A DNA stretch of 64,000 bases from Ottowia sp. (GCF_016703145.1 NZ_JADJCO010000002.1:656419-720418); one strand, 5' to 3'; shown: positions 16,156-24,846, counted from the stretch's first letter. Made by a program: numbers and translations. The notes: generated by a model from the letters alone, not told the origin.

Positions 16156-17193
16156 ATGAAAACCACCACCTTCATCGCCGCTGCCGCACTGGCAGCGTGC
16201 ACCACCGCGTTCCAGGCCCACGCGCAAACGGCGGCACCCGCTGCCGTGCCCGTGAGCGTTGACAATTTTCCGCGCGTGGAAACCGACGCCTACCTCACCA
16301 TGATGTCCAAGCTCGCCGGGCTCGGCAAGCTGCGGCACGGGCGCGCTCTGACGTCCATCGACCAACAGCGGGTCATCCGCATGAACCGGGACACGCTGTA
16401 CTCCAGCGTCGTGTTCGACCTTGATGCCGGGCCGGCGACCATCACCCTGCCCGACGCGGGCAAGCGCTACCTGTCGCTGCACGTCATCAACCAGGACCAC
16501 TACACGGCGAACATCTTCCACGGCGCCGGTTCCTACACGCTGACCCGGGACAGCGTTGGCACGCGCTACGCCTACATCATCATCCGCACCTTCGTCGATC
16601 CCGCCAGCGCCGATGACCTCAAGCAGGCCCACGCGCTGCAAGACGCGATGCAGGTCAGCCAGAAAGACGCTGGCAAGCTGGAACTGCCAGCCTGGGATGC
16701 CGCCAGCCACAAGAAGGTGCGCGATGCGCTGATCGTGCTGGCATCGACCATGCCCGACCTGACGCAGGCCTTCGGCACCAAGGCCACGGTCAACCCCGTC
16801 CGCCACGTCGTCGGGGCTGCGTCCGCCTGGGGCGGCTTGCCCGAGAAAGAAACCATCTACCTGAATGTCACCCCGCCGAAGAACGACGGCAAGACGGTCT
16901 ATCGGTTCAGCGTCAAGGATGTGCCTGTGGACGCCTTCTGGTCGGTCAGCGTCTATAACGCGGCGGGCTATTTCGACAAGAACCCCGAAGGCGCCTACAC
17001 CGTCAACAACATCACGGCCAAGCGAGGCGGCGATGGCAACGTCACCGTCCAGTTCGGCGGCTGCGAGGATGGTAAGACGCCCAACTGCCTGCCGATCATG
17101 CCGGGCTGGAATTACCTGGTGCGCCTGTACCAGCCGCGCCCGGAAGCCGCCAGCGGCGCCTGGAAGTTCCCGGAAGCGCAGCCGGTGAACTGA
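16156..17193 (+). CDS. DUF1254/DUF1214 protein, paralogue 3 (exported, short form)
   Basis: 345 residues with a Sec signal peptide (MKTTTFIAAAALAA...AHAQ). Shorter than its neighbours, but the same landmarks remain: MNRDTLYSSVVFDLDAG, PATITLPDAGKRYLSL, INQDHY, and late DAFWSVSVYNAAGYF, NPEGAYTVNNI and PGWNYLVRLYQP. A strong AAGAGGAG precedes ATG 16156. Predicted periplasmic. It follows the collapsed Bug gene and precedes paralogue 4 on the same strand. Confidence 0.87.
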   Translation: MKTTTFIAAAALAACTTAFQAHAQTAAPAAVPVSVDNFPRVETDAYLTMMSKLAGLGKLRHGRALTSIDQQRVIRMNRDTLYSSVVFDLDAGPATITLPDAGKRYLSLHVINQDHYTANIFHGAGSYTLTRDSVGTRYAYIIIRTFVDPASADDLKQAHALQDAMQVSQKDAGKLELPAWDAASHKKVRDALIVLASTMPDLTQAFGTKATVNPVRHVVGAASAWGGLPEKETIYLNVTPPKNDGKTVYRFSVKDVPVDAFWSVSVYNAAGYFDKNPEGAYTVNNITAKRGGDGNVTVQFGGCEDGKTPNCLPIMPGWNYLVRLYQPRPEAASGAWKFPEAQPVN

Positions 17194-17269
17194 GGCGCTT
17201 CTTGCGGGCTCGCCAACCCCTGAACCCAATATCCAGCGATACCTGATACCTACCCTCCAGGGGACAAAC

Positions 17270-18604
17270 ATGGACCGCAGACAATTCGTTTCCGCCACGG
17301 CAGGCGCACTGGCTTCGACTGGCATTTACGCGCAGGCATTGGCCCAAGTCGCATCCCAGGCCGCCGCTCCCGCCAGCCTGCGGGTGGCCGCACGCAATGC
17401 GTGGATCTGGGGCCTGCCCCTGATTGAAAACGCCGAGCAGCGCGCGGCGCGCTTTGCTGAAGGGCTCAAGCCCAACAGCTTCCGGCACGATCGCGCATTG
17501 GTCACGGCCAAGGGGCAGTTCGTCACCACCCCCAACAACGACACCCTGTATTCGCAAGCCTGGCTGAACCTGGAGAAAGGGCCGGTGACGATCAGCGTGC
17601 CAGCGTCGGGCGAGCGCTATTACTGCGTGCCGTTGATGGACATGTACACCAACAACTTCGCCATCGTGGGCACCCGCACGTCCGGCGCCGCCGCGCGAAC
17701 CTTCACCGTCATCGGGCCCAACGCCAAGCGGACGGACCCGCTGGCCATCCGCGCCCCGACCAATTCGGCGTGGATCCTGGGCCGCACCCTCGTCGATGGC
17801 GATGCGGACCTGCCCAAGGCGCACGCCTTCCAGGACGGCTGGTCGATCAAGGGCCCGGCGGCCGGCGCGCCCAGGAGCTTTGCGAAACGAACGGCGCCGT
17901 GGGACCAGTATTTCGCGTCCGTCCAGTCCCTGATGAACGAAAGCCCGCCGCCGATGACCGATGCGCGCATGCTGGACAGCATGGCGCCGCTGATTCAATT
18001 CGGCAAAGCCTTCGACTCCGCGCGGTATTCGCTTGACCAGGTGGACGAGATCAAGGCCGGCGTGGCCGACGCGGCCAGCCTCTTCCTGCAGATCCGCAGA
18101 ACCTTGCCGGTGCGCAATGGCTGGAGCCTGCCGCGCGACACCATCGGCAACTTTGGCCAAGACTACGATTACCGCGCGGCCGTCGCCGTCGGCGGCCTGG
18201 CGGCGCTGCCGCCGGTCGAGGCGATGTACCTGCGCGTGGGTGGGCCGGAAGGGCGCGGATTCGATGGTGCGAAATCCTGGAAGCTGACTTTCGCGGCCGA
18301 TCAACTGCCGCCGGTGGATTCGTTCTGGTCGCTGTCCATGTACCGCCTCACGTCCGACGGCCAGCTCTTCTTTGCCGACAACCCCATCGATCGCTACACC
18401 ATCGGCGACCGCACGGCGGGCCTGAAGCGGGGCGCCGACGGCGCGCTCGACATCCGCATGTCGCGCACCGCGCCCGCCGATGCGAACGCCAACTGGTTGC
18501 CGGCGCCAGCCGAGGGCAACTTCGTGCTGATCCTGCGCGCCTACCTGCCGAAGCCGGCGCTGCTTTCGGGCAGCTACGTGCTGCCTCCCGTGCAGACGGC
18601 TTGA
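17270..18604 (+). CDS. DUF1254/DUF1214 protein, paralogue 4 (Tat-type signal)
   Basis: 444 residues. The N-terminus MDRRQFVSATAGALAST has the double arginine and hydrophobic stretch of a Tat signal, suggesting folded export to the periplasm. DUF1254 blocks (TPNNDTLYSQAWLNL, GPVTISVPASGERYY, MDMYTNNFAIVG) and DUF1214 blocks (DSFWSLSMYRLTSDG, NPIDRYTIGDRT, ANWLPAP) are intact. Last gene of the cluster; a strong terminator hairpin follows at 18633. Confidence 0.88.
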   Translation: MDRRQFVSATAGALASTGIYAQALAQVASQAAAPASLRVAARNAWIWGLPLIENAEQRAARFAEGLKPNSFRHDRALVTAKGQFVTTPNNDTLYSQAWLNLEKGPVTISVPASGERYYCVPLMDMYTNNFAIVGTRTSGAAARTFTVIGPNAKRTDPLAIRAPTNSAWILGRTLVDGDADLPKAHAFQDGWSIKGPAAGAPRSFAKRTAPWDQYFASVQSLMNESPPPMTDARMLDSMAPLIQFGKAFDSARYSLDQVDEIKAGVADAASLFLQIRRTLPVRNGWSLPRDTIGNFGQDYDYRAAVAVGGLAALPPVEAMYLRVGGPEGRGFDGAKSWKLTFAADQLPPVDSFWSLSMYRLTSDGQLFFADNPIDRYTIGDRTAGLKRGADGALDIRMSRTAPADANANWLPAPAEGNFVLILRAYLPKPALLSGSYVLPPVQTA

Positions 18605-18632
18605 GGCCAACGCCATCGTCGTCGCTCTCAAT

Positions 18633-18671
18633 AGGCCGACCGGCAACTCCCTGGTCGGCCTGTGTTTTGAG
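18633..18671 (+). terminator. rho-independent terminator after the DUF1254 cluster
   Basis: Nine-base perfect stem AGGCCGACC / GGTCGGCCT (18633-18641 and 18653-18661) with an 11-base loop, followed by GTGTTTTGAGATTTTTT. It lies 28 bases past the stop of the last DUF1254 gene. The T tract merges into a copy of the dispersed ~65-bp repeat. Confidence 0.75.
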
Positions 18672-18728
18672 ATTTTTTGCCCGATGACCAGCGTGGAATA
18701 AGCGCCATGCGCTATCTAATAGATAGCA
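18665..18728 (-). repeat. dispersed ~65-bp intergenic repeat, copy b
   Basis: On the minus strand this reads TGCTATCTATTAGATAGC, then GCGCTTATTCCACGC, then GGCAAAAAATCTCAAAA. That is the family pattern: tgctat, A/T-rich, atagc, gcgc, ...ggcc/ggc, AAAAA, tgaaa. See the findings for the whole family. Confidence 0.6.
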
Positions 18729-18802
18729 ATCAGAGCGTCCTCCGATGATGCCGCGTGAGTTGCCGGGGCGGTCGGGCAAGCGCGGCCGATAATCCCCACG
18801 CC

Positions 18803-19558
18803 ATGTCAACCCTACCCAAAGTGATCTTCGGCTTCCACGCCGTCGGCGTGCGACTGAAGGTCGCGCCCGCCTCCATCATCGAGGTCTATGCCGACCCCAC
18901 GCGGCGCGACGCGCGCATGCGGCAGTTCCTGCAGCGCGCCGCCGAGGCCGGCGTGCGCGTGATCGAGGCCGACGCCCAGCGTCTGGCCCGGCTGGCCGGC
19001 AGCGCCGGCCACCAGGGGCTGGCCGCGCGCGTGCACCCCGTCGAACTGGCGCGCTCGCTCGACGACCTGCTCGACGGCGTGGAGGCCGCGGGCACGGCAC
19101 CGCTGCTGCTGGTGCTCGACGGCGTGACCGACCCGCACAACCTGGGCGCCTGCCTGCGCGTGGCCGACGGCGCCGGCGCGCACGCGGTGATCGCGCCCAA
19201 GGACCACGCCGTCGGCATCAACGCCACCGTGGCCAAGGTGGCCAGCGGCGCGGCCGAGACGGTGCCGTACTTCATGGTCACCAACCTGGCGCGCACGCTG
19301 GGCGAGTTGAAGGAGCGCAGCATCTGGATCGTCGGCACCGCCGGCGAGGCCGAGCAGACGGTGTACGACATGGACCTGAAGGTGCCCACCGCGCTGGTGC
19401 TGGGCGCCGAAGGCGACGGCATGCGTCAGCTCACCCGCAAGACCTGCGACGTGCTGGCGCGCATCCCCATGCGCGGCGCGGTCGAGAGCCTGAACGTGTC
19501 GGTGGCCAGCGGCGTGTGCCTGTACGAGGCGCTGCGCCAGCGCGGGCAGGGCGCTTAA
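18803..19558 (+). CDS. rlmB: 23S rRNA (guanosine-2251-2'-O)-methyltransferase
   Basis: 251 residues, SpoU/TrmH-type SPOUT methyltransferase. N-terminal substrate-binding part begins KVIFGFHAVGVRL. The knot-forming motifs are VLDGVTDPHNLGACLRVADG, ALVLGAEGDGMRQL, IPMRGAVESLNVSVA. Methylates G2251 of the peptidyl-transferase P-loop with SAM. The start ATG 18803 is downstream of a TATAAT-like GATAATCC. Convergent with the MFS gene, whose stop overlaps by four bases. Confidence 0.93.
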   Translation: MSTLPKVIFGFHAVGVRLKVAPASIIEVYADPTRRDARMRQFLQRAAEAGVRVIEADAQRLARLAGSAGHQGLAARVHPVELARSLDDLLDGVEAAGTAPLLLVLDGVTDPHNLGACLRVADGAGAHAVIAPKDHAVGINATVAKVASGAAETVPYFMVTNLARTLGELKERSIWIVGTAGEAEQTVYDMDLKVPTALVLGAEGDGMRQLTRKTCDVLARIPMRGAVESLNVSVASGVCLYEALRQRGQGA

Positions 19559-20399
19559 GCCGGCGCCAGCCCGGCCCGCCGCGCCGGGAACGGCCGGAAC
19601 GCCATCAGCACCGCCATCGCCGCCAGCCCCATGCCCCACGAGGCGACGTACATCAGCGTGTAGCTGTTCATGCGGTCATAAACCAGGCCGCCCAGCAGCG
19701 GCCCGGTGGACATGCCCAGGCTGCCGGCCAGCGCCGTGCCGCCGATGATGGTGCCCATCATCCTGAGCGGGAAGTTCTCGCGGATGATCACCGCGTAAAG
19801 CGGCATCGTGCCGGCATAGATGAAGCCGACCGCCACCGCCACGGTATAGAAGCCGCCGAGCCGGCTGACCGATGCGTAGGCCAGCACGGCGAAGGCTTGC
19901 GCCAGCAGGCCGATGACCAGCACGCGCTGCGCGCCGAAGCGGTCGCCCGCCAAGCCGAAACCGATGCGGCCGGCCATGCCGGCCGAGACCAGCGACACGG
20001 CCAGCCCGCGCTGCGTGTCGAACCAGCCGGTGACGCAGGCCATCATCGGCGCGAAGATCGCGGCGGTCGCCGCGCCGACCAGCAGGCCGAACAGCCGCTG
20101 GAACTCCGCCAGCGACTCGGCCCGGCTGGCCAGCGCCAAGCTGGCCGCCAGCACGATCGAGCCCGCCAGCACCACCGGGCGCGGGCCGAAGCGGTCCGAC
20201 AGGCGTGCCCCACGCCAGGCTGGCCGCGCCCATGGCGAGGAAGCCGAAGGTCATCGCGGCGGAGATGCCGGTGACCGACCAGCCGGTGTCCCTGCGCCAT
20301 CGGCCGCAGGAAGACGGGCAGCGAGAACATCGCGCCCATCGCGACACAGCCCAGCAGGCTGCCGGCCGCGACGATGACCCAGCGGTAGGGGTGGTTCAT
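19555..20399 (-). CDS. MFS transporter, two frameshifts as read
   Basis: Reading from ATG 20399: the first helix (MNHPYRWVIVAAGSLLGC) is in one frame to about 20290, the next piece (GWSVTGISAAMTFGFLAMG) in a second frame to about 20210, and the remaining ~205 residues (VVLAGSIVLAASLALA to the stop at 19555) in a third. Both breaks are single-base events: an extra C near 20290-20292, and one indel near 20205-20215. Corrected length is about 280 residues, short for MFS, with about eight to nine helices visible, similar to oxalate/formate-antiporter-like members. Broken or missequenced; substrate unknown. Confidence 0.7.
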
Positions 20400-20889
20400 G
20401 GCATGCCTTGGTCCCCGCGCCGGCCGTGCCCGCCTGGCCTTCCGCAAGTGCCGCAAGCTTGTCCAGCGCCATGCGCCACCCCAGTTCGTTGTCCGCGGCC
20501 GACACGCCAGCCGGCAGCCCTTCATGGACAGCCAGCAGATCCGTGCCGCTGCCCGAGGGAAGCAGCGTGTAGGTGATGGTCATCTCGCCGGCCATGGCCG
20601 GATCGTCCGTCTCGAACGCCATGCGCTCGACGACGCAAGCGTGAGGAAGCAGCGAGACGAAGCGGCCGTGGTAGGTGTCGGTGTGCGCGCTGGTCTTGCC
20701 GGCGGGTTCGGCAGAAGCGTAGGTCAGCGAAACGCGGAATGAACCGCCTTCACGCGGGTCGAATTCATGGACGCGGCTGGTCATGCCATCGGGAACCCGC
20801 CAGCGCTGCACGGCGTCCCGATCCGTCAGCAGGCGGTACACCCGCTCAGGGGGAGCGGCGATATGGCGCCTGGAATGCGTGGCCGTCAT
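20251..20889 (-). CDS. SRPBCC (AHSA1/Aha1-C type) protein running through its expected end
   Basis: The first ~160 residues are a START/Bet-v1-like SRPBCC domain (AAPPERVYRLLTD, VHEFDPREGGSFRVSLTY, then GWRMALDKLAAL). The family normally stops there. Here the frame continues another ~50 residues of low-complexity sequence across the start of the MFS gene. One base of shift would end it at a TGA overlapping the MFS ATG, the coupling seen elsewhere in the window. A small indel near 20400-20430 is therefore likely. Function of such AHSA1 proteins is mostly unknown, with suggested hydrophobic-ligand binding. Confidence 0.7.
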   Translation of the reverse strand: MTATHSRRHIAAPPERVYRLLTDRDAVQRWRVPDGMTSRVHEFDPREGGSFRVSLTYASAEPAGKTSAHTDTYHGRFVSLLPHACVVERMAFETDDPAMAGEMTITYTLLPSGSGTDLLAVHEGLPAGVSAADNELGWRMALDKLAALAEGQAGTAGAGTKACHEPPLPLGHRRGRQPAGLCRDGRDVLAARLPAADGAGTPAGRSPASPPR

Positions 20890-20926
20890 CGCGGAGTCCG
20901 ACAGTCCTTGACGAATGCCGTCGCGC

Positions 20927-21304
20927 TCAGGCGTCCGGCGCGGCGCCCCAGCCCATTTCCACCAGCCCGGTGAAGCCGCCCCAGAACATGCGCATGCCGT
21001 CGAAGGGCATGTCCTCGGGCTTGCAGTCGATGCGCGGGTCCTTCATCACCAGCGCGTTGATGCGGTCGCGCTCGGCGCGCGAGGCGTAGACGATCCACGA
21101 GAACACGGCCACCTCGTCGTCCTTGAGCTGCACGGCCTGCGGGAACGAGGTGAGCTTGCCGGGCTGCACATCGTCGCCCACGCATTCGAAATATTGCAGG
21201 GCGCCGTATTCCATCCACACCGCCCCCGCCTTCTGCGCGAGTGCGTGGTAGGCGTCCAGCTTGGCGCGGGGTACGGGGACGACGAATCCATCGATGTAGT
21301 GCAT
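20927..21304 (-). CDS. DUF1428 protein
   Basis: 125 residues matching the DUF1428 pattern: MHYIDGFVVPVP, WMEYGALQYFECVGDD, FSWIVYASRAERDRIN, MPFDGMRMFWGGF. A dimeric ferredoxin-like (dabb-related) fold is expected; no enzymatic activity is established to my knowledge. ATG 21304 is chosen for its AGGAGA upstream. Sits in a minus-strand series of small stand-alone domains under a TetR regulator. Confidence 0.9.
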   Translation of the reverse strand: MHYIDGFVVPVPRAKLDAYHALAQKAGAVWMEYGALQYFECVGDDVQPGKLTSFPQAVQLKDDEVAVFSWIVYASRAERDRINALVMKDPRIDCKPEDMPFDGMRMFWGGFTGLVEMGWGAAPDA

Positions 21305-21386
21305 GAGGTTCTCCTGTGAAAATTTCCGGTGCATGTGTTTGCCATCGTCGGCGGCGTGCCGGATCACGCCGTGCCTGGGTTGATCC

Positions 21387-21833
21387 TCAGTTCGGAATCT
21401 CGGGCTCGACGAGGTGGGCAAGCTGCACCAGCGACTCTTGCCAGCCCAGGTAGCACATTTCGACCGGAATGAGTTCCGGGATGCCGGCCTGCTCGATGTG
21501 GACTTCGGTGCCGCACGACACCGCGCGCAGCGTCACGGTCACGTGCATCTCGCCGGGCAGGTTGGGGTCGTCGAAGCGGTCGGTGTACTCGACGCGTTCG
21601 CCGGGAGTCAGCTTGAGGTACTCGCCGCCGAATGAATGGCTGTGGCCGGTCGAGAAGTTCTCGAACGACATCCTGAAGCTGCCGCCGACCTGGCCATCGA
21701 ACTGGTGGACGTGGCACATGAAGCCATAGGGCGGCAGCCATTTGGCCAGCGCCGGGCCATGCGTGAAGGCGCGGTAGACCTTGTCGGGCGTGGTGCGAAG
21801 GACGCGGTGAAGGTGGACGGTTCCGGTGGGCAT
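21387..21833 (-). CDS. SRPBCC (AHSA1-like) protein
   Basis: 148 residues: VHLHRVLRTTPDKVYRAFT at the N-terminus, LAKWLPPYGFMCHV, VGGSFRMSFENFS, GERVEYTDRFDDPN and the closing ESLVQLAHLVEPE. START-like hydrophobic-cavity fold. AAGGAGA upstream of ATG 21833. Member of the detoxification-type gene run; ligand unknown. Confidence 0.9.
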   Translation of the reverse strand: MPTGTVHLHRVLRTTPDKVYRAFTHGPALAKWLPPYGFMCHVHQFDGQVGGSFRMSFENFSTGHSHSFGGEYLKLTPGERVEYTDRFDDPNLPGEMHVTVTLRAVSCGTEVHIEQAGIPELIPVEMCYLGWQESLVQLAHLVEPEIPN

Positions 21834-21875
21834 GACGGGGTCTCCTTGGGAAAAATGGGGAAATGGGGGGTGCGG

Positions 21876-22223
21876 TCACACGGCTCGCCCATCAAAGTGG
21901 CGCACGGGAATGGCGGCCAGGTCGATGTCTTCCACGCAGCGCACGTTGATGGCCGCCATCGGCACGCCCTGCGGGCTGGGGGCCTCGCCGTACAGGTGGA
22001 TGCCGCAGGTGGGGCAGAAGCGGTGGCGGATGGCGTGCTTGTGGAAGGTGTAGCTGCGGCTGGCGTCCTCGGGCGTTTGCAGTTGGAGGCCCTCGCGCGG
22101 TGTGAACCACAGCAGCGAGCCGCGCCGCTGGCACATCGAGCAATTGCAGGCCAGCACTTCATTGATGTCGCCTTCGAAGCTGAGCCGGTTCTGGCCGCAG
22201 TGGCAACTGGCTTGGTAACGCAT
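21876..22223 (-). CDS. GFA-family zinc protein
   Basis: 115 residues with three cysteine pairs in GFA order: SCHCGQ, CNCSMCQR and FCPTCGIH. All expected zinc ligands are present. May activate formaldehyde or other small aldehydes with glutathione; unproven for most members. GAGGAGA precedes ATG 22223. A second GFA gene occurs in the window at 5115-5528, with a different context. Confidence 0.88.
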   Translation of the reverse strand: MRYQASCHCGQNRLSFEGDINEVLACNCSMCQRRGSLLWFTPREGLQLQTPEDASRSYTFHKHAIRHRFCPTCGIHLYGEAPSPQGVPMAAINVRCVEDIDLAAIPVRHFDGRAV

Positions 22224-22280
22224 GGGGTTTCTCCTCGAAAGTCAGCGAAGGTTCAATTGCCAGGACAGGCGCCTTCCTGG

Positions 22281-22667
22281 TCACTGCATGGAATGCAGGC
22301 CGATGCAGTTGCCCTCGGTGTCCACCACCAGCGCGCAGAAGCCGTATTGGCCAATGGAGAACTTGGGCTTGCGCACCTGGCCGCCCGCTGCCTCGACCCG
22401 GGACTGCTCCACGGCGCAGTTCTCGCAACCGAAGTACACCAGCGTGCCTCCGCCGCCGGGCGCCACGCCCTCCATGCGCACCAGCATGCCGCCCGCGCCG
22501 GGGGCGTTCATTTCCATGGGGAAGCTCAGCATCTCCATGCCACTGGCTTCCCCCTCGGGCGCGGCCAGCGGCTCCAGCTTGTGCTGGAACACGGCTTCGT
22601 AAAACTTGCGCGCACGCGTCATGTCCTGCACGTAGAGCTCGAACCAGACGATGGGGTTGGGCTTCAT
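22281..22667 (-). CDS. VOC-family (glyoxalase/bleomycin-resistance-like) protein
   Basis: 128 residues forming two beta-alpha-beta-beta-beta modules: IVWFELYVQDMTRARKFYE opens the first and GEAEQ-type strands follow, with VDTEGNCIGLHSMQ at the end. Typical of the VOC subgroup annotated as lactoylglutathione-lyase-like. Metal ligands cannot be assigned confidently. AGGAGA lies before ATG 22667. Neighbouring genes are SRPBCC and GFA proteins. Confidence 0.88.
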   Translation of the reverse strand: MKPNPIVWFELYVQDMTRARKFYEAVFQHKLEPLAAPEGEASGMEMLSFPMEMNAPGAGGMLVRMEGVAPGGGGTLVYFGCENCAVEQSRVEAAGGQVRKPKFSIGQYGFCALVVDTEGNCIGLHSMQ

Positions 22668-22698
22668 GGCAATCTCCTGTGTGAGTGAAAAGCGTTCT

Positions 22699-23109
22699 TC
22701 AGGTCCGGGTTTCGACGTAGCGCGCGAAGCTGTCGAGGATGGCTTGCCAGCCTTCGCGCTGCTGTTCGGCGGTGTGGGTGTTCTCGGCGTCGAAGGTCTC
22801 GCGCACGGTGGTGCCGCCGGCCGATTCCGCGAATTCCACGCGCACCCGGCGCTGGTCGCTCATCGTGTATTCGATCAGGCGCTGCGGGTCGATGCGCGTG
22901 TAGGTGCCTTCAAAGTCGAAGCCGGCGCTGCCGTCGCGTGCTTCCATGCGCGTGTTGAAGCGCCCGCCCTCGCGCAGGTCGACACTGGCGCGCGGCGTGT
23001 GCCAGTCGGGCGAGGCGGTGTTCCACCGCTCGATGGCACGCGGGTCGTTCCACGCCGCCCAGACTTGGGCCACGGGTGCCTGGACCAGGGTTTCGATGGT
23101 GATGTTCAT
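22699..23109 (-). CDS. SRPBCC (AHSA1-like) protein
   Basis: 136 residues: ITIETLVQAPVAQVWAAWND, AIERWNTASPDWH, LREGGRFNTRMEARDG and a C-terminal helix REGWQAILDSFARYVE. This is the well-populated AHSA1 subgroup often carried on plasmids or beside ArsR regulators. TAGGAGTG precedes ATG 23109. Function unknown. Confidence 0.9.
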   Translation of the reverse strand: MNITIETLVQAPVAQVWAAWNDPRAIERWNTASPDWHTPRASVDLREGGRFNTRMEARDGSAGFDFEGTYTRIDPQRLIEYTMSDQRRVRVEFAESAGGTTVRETFDAENTHTAEQQREGWQAILDSFARYVETRT

Positions 23110-23148
23110 CAGACACTCCTAGGATTCCGCGAGTGACATCCATCGTCA

Positions 23149-23736
23149 TCAGGCGGCTGGGGTTTGACTCGGGTGGCGGCGGTATTCGAGCACGACCAAG
23201 CCTCCCGCGAACGATTGCGCCGAAGCGAAGGACAACGGACACAAGCCCAGGTCCGGCGGCGTGAAGGATCGGCCGCGGCCAAGCAGCAGGGGGAGCACAC
23301 GCAGACGCAGCACATCGACCTCGTTGGCGCGCAGCAGCGCATCGGTCAACGTCAGGCTGCCCCAGATCATCAGGTTGCCGGCAAAACGTCGGCGCAAGCC
23401 GCGGACCGCAGCCACGCCGTCACCTCTGAGGATCTCGGCCGAATCGTCCGCTCCCCAGGGGGCCGATGCGAGGGTGGAGGAAACGACGAACTTGGGGCGC
23501 TCCCGGATCGGCGTCGCGACCGGCTCCACCGCCGGATTCGCGGTAGGCCAATAGTCGGCGAACATGCGGTAGGTCTTGGCGCCGAAGACGATGGCCGCGA
23601 CGCCCGACAGAACCCGCAGTTGTTCGGTATCGGCTTGGTTGATCCAGTCCGCGTTGGCGAAAAAACCGATGCCTCCGTCCGAGTCCTCGGCATAGCCGTC
23701 GAGGCTGATGATCTGTTCCACGATCACGCTGCCCAT
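23149..23736 (-). CDS. dihydrofolate-reductase-like (RibD C-terminal) protein
   Basis: 195 residues: VIVEQIISLDGYAEDSDGG, then VFGAKTYRMFADYWP, FVVSSTLASAPWG and NLMIWGSLTLTDALL. The fold is that of RibD-C/DHFR NADPH-dependent reductases; these stand-alone members are rarely characterised and are usually not the folate enzyme. The segment ISLDGYAEDSDGGIGFF is the typical substrate/NADPH entry loop. GAGG before ATG 23736. Confidence 0.88.
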   Translation of the reverse strand: MGSVIVEQIISLDGYAEDSDGGIGFFANADWINQADTEQLRVLSGVAAIVFGAKTYRMFADYWPTANPAVEPVATPIRERPKFVVSSTLASAPWGADDSAEILRGDGVAAVRGLRRRFAGNLMIWGSLTLTDALLRANEVDVLRLRVLPLLLGRGRSFTPPDLGLCPLSFASAQSFAGGLVVLEYRRHPSQTPAA

Positions 23737-23743
23737 GCGAACC

Positions 23744-24193
23744 TCAACCCTGCGTCGCGACGTTGACCATCCACGGCGTGCCGAAGCGGTCGGTCACCAT
23801 GCCGAAGCCCGGCGACCAGAAGGTCTGGGTGAAGGGCATGGTCGCCTGGCCGCCCTCGGCCAGCCCATCGAACACGCGCTGGCCTTCGGCGACGGTGTCC
23901 ACGCTGATCGACACCCAGAGGCCTTGCGGTTTTTGGTAGCCGCCCCCGCAGGCGTCGCTTTGGCCCGGCATGGCGGGCAGGGCATCCGAGCCCATGAGGG
24001 TCTGCGCGCCGATCTGCAAATGGGCGTGCATGAGGCACGATTTGAGGGCGTCGGGCAACGGCGGCATGCCTTCGCTCGCTGGCATCTCGCCAAACGTCAT
24101 CTGGTGCACGATCTGACCGCCAAACAACTTGGCATAGAACGCCATGGCCTCGGCGCAGTTGCCGTCGAAGTTGAGGTAAGGAATGAATTGCAT
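23744..24193 (-). CDS. VOC-family protein, PhnB-like
   Basis: 149 residues: MQFIPYLNFDGNCAEAMAFY, FGGQIVHQMTFGEMP, IGAQTLMGSDALP and WSPGFGMVTDRFGTPWMVN. This is the PhnB/DUF1338-unrelated VOC subgroup of about 140-150 residues. GGAGA precedes ATG 24193. Immediately downstream of a second PhnB-like gene. Confidence 0.9.
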   Translation of the reverse strand: MQFIPYLNFDGNCAEAMAFYAKLFGGQIVHQMTFGEMPASEGMPPLPDALKSCLMHAHLQIGAQTLMGSDALPAMPGQSDACGGGYQKPQGLWVSISVDTVAEGQRVFDGLAEGGQATMPFTQTFWSPGFGMVTDRFGTPWMVNVATQG

Positions 24194-24230
24194 GGTGGGT
24201 CTCCGGGTGGCGGGGTTACAGGGCGCTGGA

Positions 24231-24733
24231 TCAGCGCCCGTCGAAGGCCGCTTGCAGGGCGGCGATGTCGAGCTTCTTCATCTTCATCATGGCTTGCATG
24301 GCGCGCCGCGAGGCGGCCTGGTCGGGCGCGTTCATCAGACGCTCCCAGTCGCGTGGCGTCACCTGCCACGACAGGCCGTAGCGGTCCGCCAGCCAGCCGC
24401 ACTGCTGGGCGGCGGGATCGCCCCTTCGCCCAGGCGGCTCCAGTAGTGGTCGATCTCGGCCTGGCTGTCGCAGTTGATCATCAGCGACACGGCGGGGGTG
24501 AATTGGAAGTGCGGCCCGCCGTTGAGGGCCAGCATCTCCTGGCCGTCCAGCGTGAAGGACACGGTCATCACCGAGCCGGGGGGCTTGCCGTGCTCCTCCT
24601 GCCCGGCCTCGCTGTAGTGCGTGACGCTGAGGATGCGCGAGTCGGGAAAGAGGCCGGTGTAGAAGTTCGCGGCCTCTTCGGCCTGGGTGTCGAACCAGAG
24701 GCAGGGCTGGATGCGTGGGGTGAGGCGAGCCAT
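24231..24733 (-). CDS. VOC-family PhnB-like protein, one frameshift as read
   Basis: From ATG 24733 (AAAGGAG upstream): TPRIQPCLWFDTQAEEAANFY continues in frame to about residue 105. At the CCCC run 24421-24424 (GGGG on the coding strand) one base is missing, and the rest (QQCGWLADRYGLSWQVTP, then MKMKKLDIAALQAAFDG) is in another frame, ending at 24231. Restoring one G gives an unbroken ~167-residue protein of the type annotated as 3-demethylubiquinone-9 3-methyltransferase-like. Homopolymer error is the simplest cause. First gene of the minus-strand series, next to the TetR operators. Confidence 0.8.
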
Positions 24734-24749
24734 GGGACTCCTTTGATTT

Positions 24750-24798
24750 GTGGACGGCGTACACATATCCTAGGCATTAAAATGGACGCTGTCCACAT
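24750..24798. promoter_or_regulatory. two palindromic operators between TetR and the VOC operon
   Basis: GTGGACGGCGTACAC (24750-24764) is a 15-bp palindrome with one mismatch. ATGGACGCTGTCCACAT (24782-24798) contains a perfect GGAC-N3-GTCC core. The two share TGGAC-G(G/C)(C/T)-GT, with centres 33 bp apart, in the 113-bp region between divergent genes. This is what a TetR-family dimer would bind to repress both itself and the small-enzyme operon. Confidence 0.65.
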
Positions 24799-24846
24799 GA
24801 AGGGTTCACGTGGTTGTAATCCTTCGTTCCTTTGCTCTAACCGCTC

